A DNA stretch of 29,563 nucleotides from Chara braunii (GCA_003427395.1 BFEA01000072.1:2880109-2909671), one strand, 5' to 3'; shown: positions 18,919 through 28,810, numbered from the stretch's first letter. A program made the numbers and translations. The notes: generated by a model not told the origin, from the sequence alone.

Positions 18919-19414
18919 GCAGAAGGGCGGGGGCCTACCGACACTTCCCTGGTCCTGCCAACTCGTCCCGCAACCGGGCCTCCCCAACAAAACTGAGGGG
19001 GATAGTTCCGCGGGACCCTCAACCCCTCAACCCTTCTGATGCTCTGCCGCTCCCACGTTGCCACCCGCCGGTCTCGAAGCCCATACCTCCGCCGCGATAG
19101 TCCAATGCCGTAACCTATAGGGCTAAGCCCAAGCCTGGTACCAACACGCGCGGGATTCCATATAAGGTGGTGCAGCGCAGACGCTCACAAACGCCTTGGG
19201 CCATACTTCCGTTTGCAACCAACTCACACCCACTAGGCACCCCCGCCGGCTAGTACACACTCGTTGTGGCCACGACACACGCCACCCCGCATGACAACCC
19301 TACTGCCAGCCAAACGTGGTAAGCGAAAGCCAGACCTCCTTACTCTTTAAACCAGTCAGTAATCAGAATCACACCGGATGTCTATGCATGCGCCATAATA
19401 AAAAAAGGGAAAAA

Positions 19415-19595
19415 TCACACGTGCGCCTCACAACTGCGCGCCCACTCCGTACGTCGGACTACCAACGGTCAACTGTCCTGAATAAGAACAACCTTTTTAT
19501 TCCAAGTAACAAAAATTCAGGCCGGCCAACTAAGTCGGCTGCTTAATCAAACGGAGGAATCACACGCGCGCCTTAAGACTGCGCGCCCACTCACG
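19415..19595. repeat. Two copies of a GCGC-rich motif
   Basis: GCGCCTCACAACTGCGCGCC (about 19426) and GCGCCTTAAGACTGCGCGCC (about 19567) lie about 141 bp apart, each followed by CACTC and a GTCAAC further on: a diverged tandem duplication near the start of the nested LTR. Confidence 0.6.
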
Positions 19596-19740
19596 CTCTA
19601 CTCTAGTCAACCATCCCACCTATGTAGCCAAACAAACTTAGGCGCATCTCGCGTGGTACCCTTAAATTTTTAAACTTACTTCCTGTCACTTGCAAAAACT
19701 AGGGCGGATACCCTTGTCAGGTATTCGCACCGACACCGCA

Positions 19741-20115
19741 GTGCGATCTTCTCCCCCCCCCACCACCATCTCTTCCTCCCCCCCTCTTCCTCCTCGTTTT
19801 CTTCTCCCCCCCCCCCCCCCCCCCCCCCCTCCTCCTCCTCCTCCGCCATATCTTCTCCTCCTCCTCCCCCCGACCTTTCTTCTTCCCCCTCCTCCTCCTC
19901 CTCCTCCTCCGCCATATTTTCTCCTCCTCCTCCGCCCGACCTTTCTTCTTCCCCCTCCTCCTCCTCCTCCTCCTACACATCTAGATGTGTATAAGAGACA
20001 GCTCCTCCTCCTCCGCCATATTTTCTCCTCCTCCTCCGCCCGACCTTTCTTTTTCCTTTTCCTCCTCCGCCCGACCTTTCTTTTTCCCCTTCCTCCTCCT
20101 CCCTCCCCCAAGAGT
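19741..20115. repeat. Pyrimidine-rich tract with ~68-bp units, right
   Basis: Units contain CCTCCGCCATATTTTCTCC, then CGCCCGACCTTTCTTCTTCC, near 19842, 19909 and 20012, plus a poly-C run near 19807. It continues the left-hand tract of the same TIR element. Long open frames on both strands are compositional. Confidence 0.9.
19974..20001. other. Residual Nextera/Tn5 mosaic-end adapter (artefact)
   Basis: 19983-20001 is exactly AGATGTGTATAAGAGACAG, the 19-bp Tn5 mosaic end. It is preceded by TACACATCT (19974-19982), the last nine bases of its reverse complement. Back-to-back mosaic ends are the junction of Nextera mate-pair libraries. This is synthetic sequence left in the assembly, between two copies of the local 68-bp repeat. 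Its translations give the database-contaminant peptides VYKRQ and MCIRDS. Confidence 0.98.
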
Positions 20116-20189
20116 GATGGACAACCCCCCCCAACCCCCCCAACCCCTCCCAGACCCATATATATATTAAAAAATAAAAATAAAAAAAA

Positions 20190-20240
20190 TACGTTCGCGT
20201 TCGGTCGGTTTTTCGACCCGTTCGCATTCGGCGACCGAAC
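20190..20240. repeat. Palindromic subterminal repeats, right
   Basis: CGTTCGCGTTCGG, GGTCGGTTTTTCGACC (stem GGTCG/CGACC) and CGTTCGCATTCGG mirror the left subterminal region. Confidence 0.7.
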
Positions 20241-20260
20241 ACGAACAGTGTGCTACGCAG
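20235..20260 (-). repeat. Right terminal inverted repeat
   Basis: Reading inward on the minus strand: CTGCGTAGCACAC, then TGTTCGTGTTCGG. The first 13 bp equal the left terminus. Confidence 0.85.
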
Positions 20261-20268
20261 GTTAAATG
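20261..20268. other. 8-bp target-site duplication, right (GTTAAATG)
   Basis: Exact copy of 10678-10685 directly abutting the right TIR. Confidence 0.85.
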
Positions 20269-21106
20269 ATTTGAAATGGCATGGACAACAGTTTGGATGA
20301 TAAAGTCTGACAAGCAAGACAAAAAAAATTGTTTTTTTTTTTTTTTGAAATTTTGGAATGTCGCAAATTGGTGAAATTTTGAGAGATGTCTTTAAAATGT
20401 GTGGTCTGCTTTACTCTGATCAAGTGGGAGGCCACTGCCCTGTGAATCTGACGGTGAATTTTTATGGATTTTGGAGAGGATGCAGTGCTCTCTATGTTGT
20501 CCCATAGAGAACTGGTAAATGTCTTTGAGAAAGATAGACCTTTGCGTAGTCTCGCAGTGGGCCTGGGATTATTGCGACACACCGTCCAGTCACTATGATG
20601 CTCATCTTAAGACATACATGAGACCCAGCTAGGGGTTAATCTGACATCACTAGAGCGCAACCCCTAGTGTTGGTTGCTGACCGGTGTAACCTGGCAGCAG
20701 GCCCACGGGATAAGAGTCGAGTCTGTCGTGTTTTTTTTAGAGTCCTGATAGAATGTTTATCAGGAAAAACTGCCTATCGTTGCGCAACCAACGAGGGTAA
20801 TGCCCCTAATATAACAACGCGGCGGGCCGTAAATCTGGCTCGATCAACCAGACTATGGTGGGCCAAGATGGAGACATGACTCTCGTGTACTCGACCGCAT
20901 GAGGGATATGTGATAAAAATTTATATATTTTTGTGCATATTTTATGAGAAAGGCGAAAATGTCTTTAAAAGGTCTCGGTTAGGGCCCGCGTCCTAAGTTA
21001 TGACCCTGCATGCAGGACGATGACTAAGCAGGACACACAACGATGAGCCAACTGATGTTTAGGACAAAGAGAGAGGATTATCAATAGCTACTTGAAACAA
21101 ACTTAA

Positions 21107-21183
21107 AATTGTAGTACGGATCAAGTATCCCGGTGTCCAAGGTCTTGTCACAGGAGACCCAGGTTGAAACCCTGGCAGTGATT
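21107..21183 (+). pseudogene. tRNA-Asp-like relic
   Basis: Follows plant tRNA-Asp(GTC) in order: TTGTAGTA (D-arm side), AGTATCCC, TTGTCAC (anticodon loop with GTC), GGAGACCC, and a T-arm CCAGG-TTGAAAC-CCTGG with a 5-bp stem and 7-nt loop, then CAGTGATT. Extra bases before the anticodon arm, a degenerate anticodon stem and no paired acceptor rule out a working tRNA. The presumed replication primer is also tRNA-Asp, which suggests primer-derived capture. Confidence 0.6.
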
Positions 21184-21302
21184 AGTTGTGACCGAGGGTC
21201 ATTTGATAAGATTCTCAAACGGAGTCAGGTTGGACGATCGGATTGGTTCTTTTCTCGTCATCATTTGGAGTTATGGATGAATTGATAGCTTTTGATTATT
21301 CG

Positions 21303-21322
21303 AAGCGACGGGGACGTCGCTT
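21303..21322. other. Perfect 8-bp hairpin before 3' LTR
   Basis: AAGCGACG, loop GGGA, CGTCGCTT, ending 17 bp before the LTR, where a polypurine tract would be expected. Confidence 0.6.
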
Positions 21323-22373
21323 AATAAGTTCCGTTAAACTGTCGGCGCGAATACCCTTACAAGGGTATCTGCCCTGGTTTTAGCAAGTGACAGAAAAGGG
21401 TTTTCAGTTTGAAAGTTAGGGACGTTGCGCGAGTCGCGACTGAATTTCCTTCTGTGACTAAGAATGTGAGGTTGTTTGAAGGGAGTAGGAAGTGCGTGGG
21501 TGCGCAAGTTTTGAGGCGCACGAGATCCTTTTCGTTTTGATATTATAAGATCGACACAGTTGCCGACCAACTTTTGATTTTGATTTAATCAGGACTAAAT
21601 GATTTTTTTCTCTTTATCCGCGAAAGTGTTTATGGTGCGTACGCAAGTATGGAGATTGGCATAGTAGATAAAAGTTCGAGCTTTCTATCGTTAGGAAGAA
21701 AGGCGTGGGCTTGAGGCAAGGAGTGGTGTGTACGGCGGTTGTGAGCGGAGTCGAGCTCTTTGTATGGAGAGGGACTGCGCCTCGGTGGCCATGGGTACGG
21801 TTGCAGACCAAGGTATGGGCTTGGGGCGCTTTGGTAGGCCTGCGAGCGGCATAGAGACCTGTTATAACTTAACTCATGGTTATTAGTCCCCATCTTGGGC
21901 CTAACCCTATAGGTTACGACTTTGGAATGATACTACGAAGACCCGGGGATCAAGGTCAGATGCCGGCAATGTTGGAGCGGAGGAGCGTCTTGCGAAGAAA
22001 AACTGAGGGGTTGAGGGTCCCACGAGACTATCCCCTTTAGTTTTGCCATAGAGTCCGATCGCGGACCCGACGGACAGGACCGAAAGGGGACCAACATGAT
22101 CCTCTCTCTCCCGCTCCATTAATTCCTCTTGTTATCTGTAGTATAGTTGACTTTTATTTTTATTCTATTCTAGCTTGTGATCCGGTACCGGTTCTGGTAC
22201 CAGCGTGGGACCCAAGGGCTTAGCTCCGTGGGTGCATCATTGAACTGTTGAAATACAGACCCATGTTCGGATCTGGGTGGTGGAACTTGATTAATGAGTA
22301 AAACCGAATATTTCTGAGTTGATCGAGCCAGGTCACCTCGGTGGTGGTATCCCAAAGCGGCGACACTACTTTG

Positions 22374-22430
22374 GTCCTTCGGGACATCCGTTAAAATTGG
22401 AGCGACAATGGAGAAGATTAATGTGCCCCG
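22374..22430 (+). pseudogene. U6 snRNA-like segment, 3' LTR
   Basis: GTCCTTCGGGACATCC, GTTAAAATTGGAGCGA, GAGAAGATTA, TGTGCCCCGA. The 5' stem-loop GTCC-TTCG-GGAC is intact here, unlike at 2089, and a trace of the ATGGCCCC block remains. Confidence 0.75.
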
Positions 22431-23481
22431 ATATTACTTAAAAGCAGCGGACCCGATGATATCGGTCTGCTGCTGGGTTATCCCCCCATCATAGTTGAGC
22501 TGATTTGATGCGCTATCGCGAGGTTGCGGATGAAGGCCACGATGAAGCCAAGGAAAAAGATTGCTTGAAGGGAAGGAGCCGACACTACTCACCGTCTTGC
22601 TCATTTTTGTGCCCACCATCGTCGAGGCCGTGGGTGTCATTCTGCTTATGGTCTCAGCATTGTTTACATCCGATGCCTTGTTCGTTATCGATCCTGCATG
22701 CGACAACGGTGGCCACCTCCTATGAGTTGTGCCCCTCTTCCTAGTCTTACGGACCAAGGAGATTGAGTGGACCTAGTCGGGGTTCCGGGCCAGGTGCATC
22801 CAGAGTGGAGGGAAAAAGAGGCAATAGGCGGAAAAAAATTGAACGAGAGATCGAAGGAGATGTAGATAGGGGCTTCCGAGGATTTGTGAAACCAAAATTG
22901 TAGTTAGTTTTAGTAAGAAAGATAATGCGACAGGAGTTAGGGGAGGAAAAGGGTGTGCAGAAGTGTCGAGGAGATAGGGAGAACAGAGGAGGAAGGATCT
23001 CCGTTTGCTCGTTCTTTTATAAAGGCAGGCAAAACAGAAATTGAAGTTGGAGTTTGATGGATGACGAATCCGATGCCGTTAGCGGATCTCGCATTAAGAA
23101 GGTAAGTTGGCGGTACGATGAATTAGAATTGCTCATCAGGGAGGTAGCAATGTATCTTCCCTTTTCTCTACCGGAAGATTCACTTCCTTTTTGCACACTT
23201 GGTGAGAGCTGAAAACGGGTGTGGCAGCGAGGCTGTTGCACGGGCGCTCGTGAGAAGTTGAGAGTGGAGAGGGAAAGAAGGAGAATAAGTTGACGGGCAA
23301 GCAGACGAAGGTGAAGGGATGTGAGGGGTAGGTACGAAAGGGGAGTCAAGGTGCGCGTCTGCGGAGCGACGAGAGAAAGGCGGTAGACAGGTGTGTATTT
23401 TTTTTCCCATTCTAGCGTAAGACTCATACGGAGTCCGCTCATTGTTCGGTGGAAGTAGCGAGGCAAAGCGAGAGGTTGGAG

Positions 23482-24330
23482 ACTTACCTATTGACCGATG
23501 CGATGCTCATCCTATCGACAAAAGTAGCCTCACTCTCTCACTCTATGTGTATGGCTGGAAAGTAGGGAATTTTTGCGCGTTTTAGCAGAAGATTCATTCC
23601 GATCTTTGCTCATTCCATTGAAGGTGTAATCCGGCCATTCGCTAATAGAGCGAAGCGGAAGAAGACGGTGAGTCGGAGGAGATATGTGGTGCTTACCTTA
23701 CTGCTGTGTTTACTGTGATTTCGTCCATCGTCATCGCGATCCAGTTTGGCATCATCGACCCACGTTTCCCCTCGACATTGCTAAGAATGCATGAACATGG
23801 CCAAGGAGTTGGCCAGGTGCATGAGAGGCTGCGGGTAACGGGTGTGTGTATGCGTGTAAGAGAGAAAGAGAGAGTGGGGAGAACACTCACCTTATGACAC
23901 CGACGGTGCGAGGTGAGTCAAAGGTCGGATGCAGCCGCCCGTTAGGAGGAAAGACTTGAGTAGTCGAGGTTGCTTATCTGATGAAGGAGCATTGTGACCA
24001 CGGCGGTGAATGGACTTGTCCGCATAGAAGGTTAGGTGCGTCCATACAGGGTGAGGGCACAATCAGAGTAGGAGGTATACGAGACAAGGTAGTGAGTGAT
24101 ACTGCGAGGGGGATCTGAGTTTCACACAGCGGAAGGAAGAGAGAGAGGGTACTTACCAATGTGACCTGACGATGCGGGATGGGGTCCAACTATATGCCTG
24201 AGTAGAGAGATCAGAATGAATGCAGGTAGAGGCGAGCAGCGGTTTTGACAGGCAAAATATTTGTGCAGACTCTTGGGTACACAGGTAAAGGAACGCTGTC
24301 AGATTAAGAGTTCGGCGAGGCGGCACACCT
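23482..24330 (-). other. Antisense splice-donor series, 3' LTR
   Basis: Counterparts of all five motifs at 3178-4028: TAG/GTAAGT (about 23487), AAG/GTAAGC (about 23695), AAG/GTGAGT (about 23888), TTG/GTAAGT (about 24155), CAG/GTGTG (about 24328). Changes between copies keep GTRAG intact. Confidence 0.35.
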
Positions 24331-24510
24331 GAAACAACAGATACGCAGGGAATCAAAGGGTTGAAGTTCAGTTGAATTCGATTTCCTGTTCGAATGCAAT
24401 TGGGTAACAAGTCCAGCTTGTCGACCTCCTTTGTCATAACGCTGGTCTGCGTAGTCGGCAGTCGCATGCATTGAGCCACTGTTGCTATTCGTTTTTTAGA
24501 CGTTGCCGCC

Positions 24511-24910
24511 GTGCTTTACTACTGTGTCTGGTTGGGTTCCGCTGGGTCTTGCTGCTGAAACTACTGTGTCTAGCTGGGTGCTCGCCGGGTCTGGCGGCTT
24601 GGACGACACTGTGCATCGCCGTGCATCACCACGAGCTACCTCTACTCGCGGCACTTACAGGGCTTGTTGGTGGGTAATGCTTCCTTGCTTGGCTATTGAG
24701 CGCAGGCTGCTATGTCCACTGCTGCCTGGCTAAGTATTACTGAGCTTTGCTTACAATTTAAGTACGACACAGGGGAGTGCGCTATCAGAATGCAGTTTTG
24801 TGAGGTCGTGTAGTTGCAGTTTGGACTGAGTCTGAGGCATTAAGATATAAAGGTGTGACCAGACTCTTTAGACGGGCCACTGCTGCAACTTGGAGGTCGT
24901 CTGAGAGCCT
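24511..24910. other. Block inverted in the 5' LTR
   Basis: Reverse complement of 4199-4598. The nested LTR shares the orientation seen here, so this is the ancestral arrangement. Confidence 0.85.
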
Positions 24911-25429
24911 ATGATCAACTGTTCCACTCCAGTTTAACCGGTTGTTGCACGTTCTGGCCATCATTGCGGGGCCCTCAGGAGATTGAAGGCAACAAGGCCC
25001 TCTCCTGAGAGTTGAGTCCGTCCCACCCCTGTATCTCGAGCGTCTGAAACCCCTCATTTTCTGCCTTTCTTACTCTAAGTTTAATATGAGGTTACGAGAG
25101 GAAGGCGGCAGACGGGATTGCAACCTGTAGGACCGCAACAAGAGCTTGTAGGAGGTCCAACCACGGATTGCGGGAGCTCTGCCGGAGCCCAGGCGGGGTT
25201 CTGGAGGCAGGGAACACTCATGTATAATCTCGCTTTACTCGTGTGATCCCGTATTGCCCTAAACCTGCTACCTTTGTCTGACTGGGACTATGATAAATAC
25301 TATATTTGACTTTATATTGTTTGTATGTTATTTCTTTAACCACTGCGAACTGAAAGGAATGAATTATGTGTGAAAGTCAGATATTTAATCTGTTTGAATT
25401 AAGAAAAGGGGAAAACATGCGTTTGATCG

Positions 25430-26735
25430 GGTCAACCCAAGGCTGAATTCTTTTAAGTTGAGTGTTTTCAGTGCTATGTTTTATATTTGTTTGTTGGGCT
25501 GAATATATGACCTTTGATTGTTGGGTCTATCCTAAGTTGGACGGTCCAACCACTTGTTTTCTTTTGGGGTTTCTGAACAGAAGGACGAACGCCCTAAGTT
25601 GTGAAGGCTCAGATCCCTGATGTGTTTTCTTTTGGGTTACTGAAATACGATTGGGGATATTCTAAGTTGCGTCGACCCAGTTCTGTGTGTGTTTTCTTCT
25701 CAGGGGGACAAGGGCATGAGACTAGGCGTACCCCTAAGTTGGGGCGGCCTAGCCGTAGGCTATGAACTTACAAGGTAAACCAAAGTATAAAATGTGATAC
25801 ATATATATTATATGAACTTATATTATCTTGCAGACCGGACACCCTAAGTTGGGAAAGCCATTCAGTAAGTCAGGTAGAACAAAAAGAGAAGAGAGAAAAA
25901 TGAAAAATATAAAATGAAGGTAAGCTGGACAGACTGAGCGTACCCTTAAGTTAGGGTCGTTCGGTCATATGCTCGTGATATTACAAAAGAATTAGACAGT
26001 TACTAGTTAGTATAAAACTTCTTTATTTTTCCTTTTAAACACAAGGCAGGGTCCGATGTCTTCCTAGGTTGGGTAGGTCTGACCATCTGCGTAAGAAGAA
26101 AGAAAGTTGTAAGGTTTGTACAAAGTATTTATGGTTGTTTGAAATGTTGTCACGGAGGCTAAGTGTACTTCTAAGTTGGGGCGACTTAGTCATATATCGT
26201 CTGTAACTTGTTTAGGCAGATCAGGCGTACTCTTAAGTTAGGGCGGTCTGGTCACATTGCCTTATGTAATTTAAACTGTTTTGGGTAACTAGGCGCACCC
26301 CTAAGTTAGGGGGGCCTAGCGATATGCCCTTTTCATTGATGTTATGTAGGTTGGACATACCCTTAAGTTAGGGCGGTCCGGCCATTCGTCATTTTTGTTT
26401 GTTAAGGCAGGTTAGGCTATGCCCTACGTAAACTTTGTTTAAGGCTGACTACGCATACCCCTAAGTTGGGGCAGCCTAGTCTTTTACCTCATGTCGTCAG
26501 TTAAGCAGAAGCCCGACATACCGTTAAGTTAGGGCGGTCTGGTCATATGTCTTATGTGCACAATTTATGTTGGGCTGGGCATACCCCTAAGTTGGGGCAG
26601 TCTGGACATACATGTCAGTCATGTAAGGTAGGCATACCCCTAAGTTGGGGCAGTTTACTTGTGCGTACCCTATTTGTTTTGCTTAGGCAGGTCCGGCGTA
26701 CCCCTAAGTTGAGGCGGTTTGATCCTATGCCATAG
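25430..26735 (+). repeat. Hairpin array, 3' LTR
   Basis: Same units as 5140-6375, less one. Some stems pair better here: GGTTGGAC/GTCCGGCC near 26350-26390 is fully paired, and GACTAGGC/GGCCTAGCC near 25722 is extended. Others have decayed (about 25445, 26055). Confidence 0.9.
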
Positions 26736-27279
26736 GAAATGAAGTTTACTAAGGGTCAAAAAAATTGAGAGATTAACGAACTATTTTGATTAAACTGATG
26801 CGGGATTGAGAGAGATGTTTGTTTATGTATACTTGCGGGTTCTTGTTTGGGGCATCTCTTGATAGCTTAGTCGTTTTAGATGCTCTCCATGTGTTGGAGT
26901 TGTAGTAGTTAGTTCAATTCCTGCATTTTCTGATTAATTTTTTTTACTTAGTTCAATTTCAGCATTTTCTAGGATAAATTTATTTTATATTTCTGACTTT
27001 ATATAGATTTTGGGAAGACACTTTCCGTACGGGAAGCGCTGCCGAAATTTTCTATATTTTAAAGGAGTTAGCGTATTTTAGAACTTGAGGATTCGACAGT
27101 CTGCCCTCGTTTAAGGGATATACTGCCGAAATTTATGACTTTCTCTTATAAACATCAGAGGCTAGTTAGGAAGGGAGGTTTATTTCATGATTACTCAAGC
27201 ATGGCTTGGGCACTGGCCTGTGCAGCATTGCAGGTCACCTTTATTCAAATTAATTCAAGATTTGGACTAGTATCAGCTT

Positions 27280-27317
27280 GATCCGATGAGGATCATCTTC
27301 TGTTATCACTGATAACA
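27280..27317. promoter_or_regulatory. Conserved palindrome cluster, 3' LTR
   Basis: GATCC-GATGA-GGATC and TGTTATCACTGATAACA (27301-27317), identical to the 5' LTR copy. Confidence 0.5.
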
Positions 27318-27615
27318 GATCGGTTGCCGATTCGTCGGTTTTCGACTCAACTTCAATCCATTCTTGCCACTTAACCTAAAGACTTTAGCCCTATGGTTTG
27401 ATTTGTTTCGTTGTGTTTTGAGAGTTGCACAAAGAGTGAGGTTTATATGACTAAAGCGAGGGGTGTAAGCGCAAATAATGGTTGAAGTTGACCGTGTGTA
27501 GTGGATGAACTTTTGGTTGAATCTTTGATGTGATTGCATGTATGTTTGGTGGTTCGTACTTTGGATTTGACTGTCTGCGATCACTTAAGTATATATGGCT
27601 GAGAGGAGTCTCAGT

Positions 27616-27668
27616 GTGATTGTGAGAAGTGATTCTCATATATTTATAACCTTCTATATATATATACG
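27616..27668 (+). promoter_or_regulatory. Candidate LTR core promoter, 3' LTR
   Basis: TGTGAGAAGTGATTCTCATAT followed by TATTTATAACC and TATATATATA: same layout as 7312-7360. The upstream box has changed to GTGATTCTCA (bases differ from GTGATCGTCA). Confidence 0.45.
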
Positions 27669-28616
27669 TACATACGCGTTGGGTGTTCTTTTTTGTTTTT
27701 TATAATTTTATAGTTGGACGTTGTAGTCCGTGACAGCCGTCAAAGTCAAACCCCTTGAGTTCTCTCCACGCCCTGGATGGTGGAAATGGTCTCCAGGGCA
27801 ATAAGAGACGATTGCTACCACATGTATGATCCACAAGGTGCAGAAGAGGGTGTGGTGATCAACCGCCTAGGCGGTTGTCTAACGACGAGAGATTAACCCC
27901 TCAAGGCGCGTGTCAGCCGACACTTAAGTGTCGAAATGTGACCCGCGAGGTCATCGAGAGTCGCATGATTTTGGGTACTGCACAGTACTCCATCGTAACG
28001 ACTTCTTGTGTATGCTTGCATGACTAGTCGATATGAGAAAGCCCTGCGCCCTCATGATTTTATTTTAAGTCTCACGCGCGACGCCTAACCGACTTCCATT
28101 TTAAAAGGTTATGGGTTGGACACTGAAGGGACTAGAAGTGTTGTTTTGTTGTTATGTTGTTTGTTTTGTGTCCTTCCGTGTGTGTGAGTGTTGTGGTGTA
28201 ACGAGTGGTATATAGGATGCGTCCTAGTCGACCGACGACGAGTCGTGCTTGGGACTTCAACCCCCCAATTCGTCGATTCGCGTGGAGGTTCGATTGAGGG
28301 GCGTTGACCACGCGTACCCCATATGCTACAATGAACGAGAAACGCCCTCCGTCGGATCACCTCTGCAATTGCATACGAAAAGCTTTCGCACGTGGTTCGG
28401 TAGCTCGGCGGGGATACGCCCACCCAAGGGATGGTGACAGCTCTCGCGGGTGGAGGTAAGACGTGCCTCGCGTGACCCTATCCTGTCGTAGGGGCTCGCA
28501 AGAGGTACGGTTGGCGCACTCGGCCGGAGCGGCAACATGCGCTCTACGACGAAGTCCTGCAAAATATTGTGTGATGAGGTCGGGATGGTTCACCTGTGGG
28601 ACCGATGCGCCTGACA

Positions 28617-28620
28617 ACGG
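28617..28620. other. Candidate target-site duplication, right (ACGG)
   Basis: ACGG directly after the TGACA terminus, matching 1042-1045. Confidence 0.6.
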
Positions 28621-28810
28621 ACCGACGAAACGCCACCAACGGTTCAGGTAGGGCATATCGGAAAGTTACGCCCCATGCTGCTAGGGGCCTGCAAAAAATT
28701 TCAGAGGCCCGAAGGGCACCACAGGGTAAGTCGGCCTTCACAGGGGCACGCTGCAAATAAATGCAAACATCGGGGGCATTTCGAAAATTTTCCCAAAAAA
28801 GAAAAAGAAA
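28621..28810. other. Unique right flank
   Basis: Short GC-richer stretch outside the element with no recognisable gene. Confidence 0.4.

Larger units (their letters stand above)
12347..19735 (-). repeat. Nested, diverged third LTR (minus strand, end in gap)
   Basis: Reverse-complement relative of the outer LTRs. It starts TGTCGGTGCGAATACC at 19735 and reads in LTR order through the GTTGAGGGTCCC block (about 19010), U6-like segment (18792), CTCTCC/GGCGG block (16060-16350), hairpin array (15775-15150), palindrome (14035), TATA stretch (13620) and GACGACGAGTCG block (about 12480). It is far more diverged than the outer pair are from each other, so it is a different subfamily. It may be a solo LTR, as no internal region or second LTR is visible, but its 3' end and target-site duplication are lost in the gap. 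Confidence 0.8.
10686..20260. mobile_element. TIR DNA element with nested LTR, 9.57 kb
   Basis: Bounded by 26-bp terminal inverted repeats starting CTGCGTAGCACAC, with about 22 of 26 positions matching, and by a perfect 8-bp duplication. Both ends carry GAACG/CGTTC-rich subterminal repeats of the sort transposases bind. The interior is pyrimidine-rich simple sequence on both sides, sharing CCTCCGCCATATCTTCT, interrupted by a minus-strand LTR and an N gap. There is no transposase frame, so it is nonautonomous. The duplication length fits hAT, but the terminus lacks the usual hAT YARNG start, so I leave the superfamily open. Confidence 0.8.
20269..21339 (+). other. Internal region, part 2 (noncoding)
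   Basis: Continues the retrotransposon interior interrupted at 10677. No coding frame is recognisable. It holds a poly-T run (20333-20346), a long-range stem CTAGGGGTT (20629-20637)/AACCCCTAG (20659-20667), the tRNA-Asp-like relic, and a perfect hairpin (21303-21322). No polypurine tract is visible before the 3' LTR. Confidence 0.6.
1046..28616 (+). mobile_element. Giant nonautonomous LTR retrotransposon (LARD-like)
   Basis: Two colinear direct repeats of about 7.3 kb bound the element, both starting TGTCG and ending CGAAA (5' LTR, one base off CGACA) or TGACA (3' LTR). A tRNA-Asp primer-binding site follows the 5' LTR and ACGG flanks both outer ends. The internal region (8406-21339) drops to about 3.3 kb when the nested 9.6-kb TIR element is removed. 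It has no gag, protease, reverse transcriptase, RNase H or integrase frames, so the element would need enzymes in trans. That is the definition of LARDs, although published LARD LTRs are shorter, about 4.5 kb as I recall. A hand-sampled stretch of about 170 bp near the LTR start differs at roughly 7 percent of positions, so the insertion is not recent. I see no clear polypurine tract before 21340, which is the main weakness of the call. The alternative is a segmental duplication of a repeat-rich block. Confidence 0.8.
21340..28616 (+). repeat. 3' LTR (7.28 kb)
   Basis: Direct copy of 1046-8405, starting TGTCGGCGCG and ending TGACA. It keeps what appears to be the ancestral orientation of the 24511-24910 block and about 100 bp after it that the 5' LTR lost. 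It lacks one hairpin unit (junction 26417/26418), about 50 bp after 27418 (present at about 7063-7115 in the 5' LTR), about 90 bp near 27690 (present at about 7390-7475) and some 20 bp near 27828. It has an extra AT-rich insertion near 22133-22170. No protein gene seen. Confidence 0.85.

Noticed and set aside
19686-20317. Open frames of 87-191 codons, some ending in VYKRQ or starting MCIRDS
   Set aside because: Simple-repeat translations running through a sequencing adapter.
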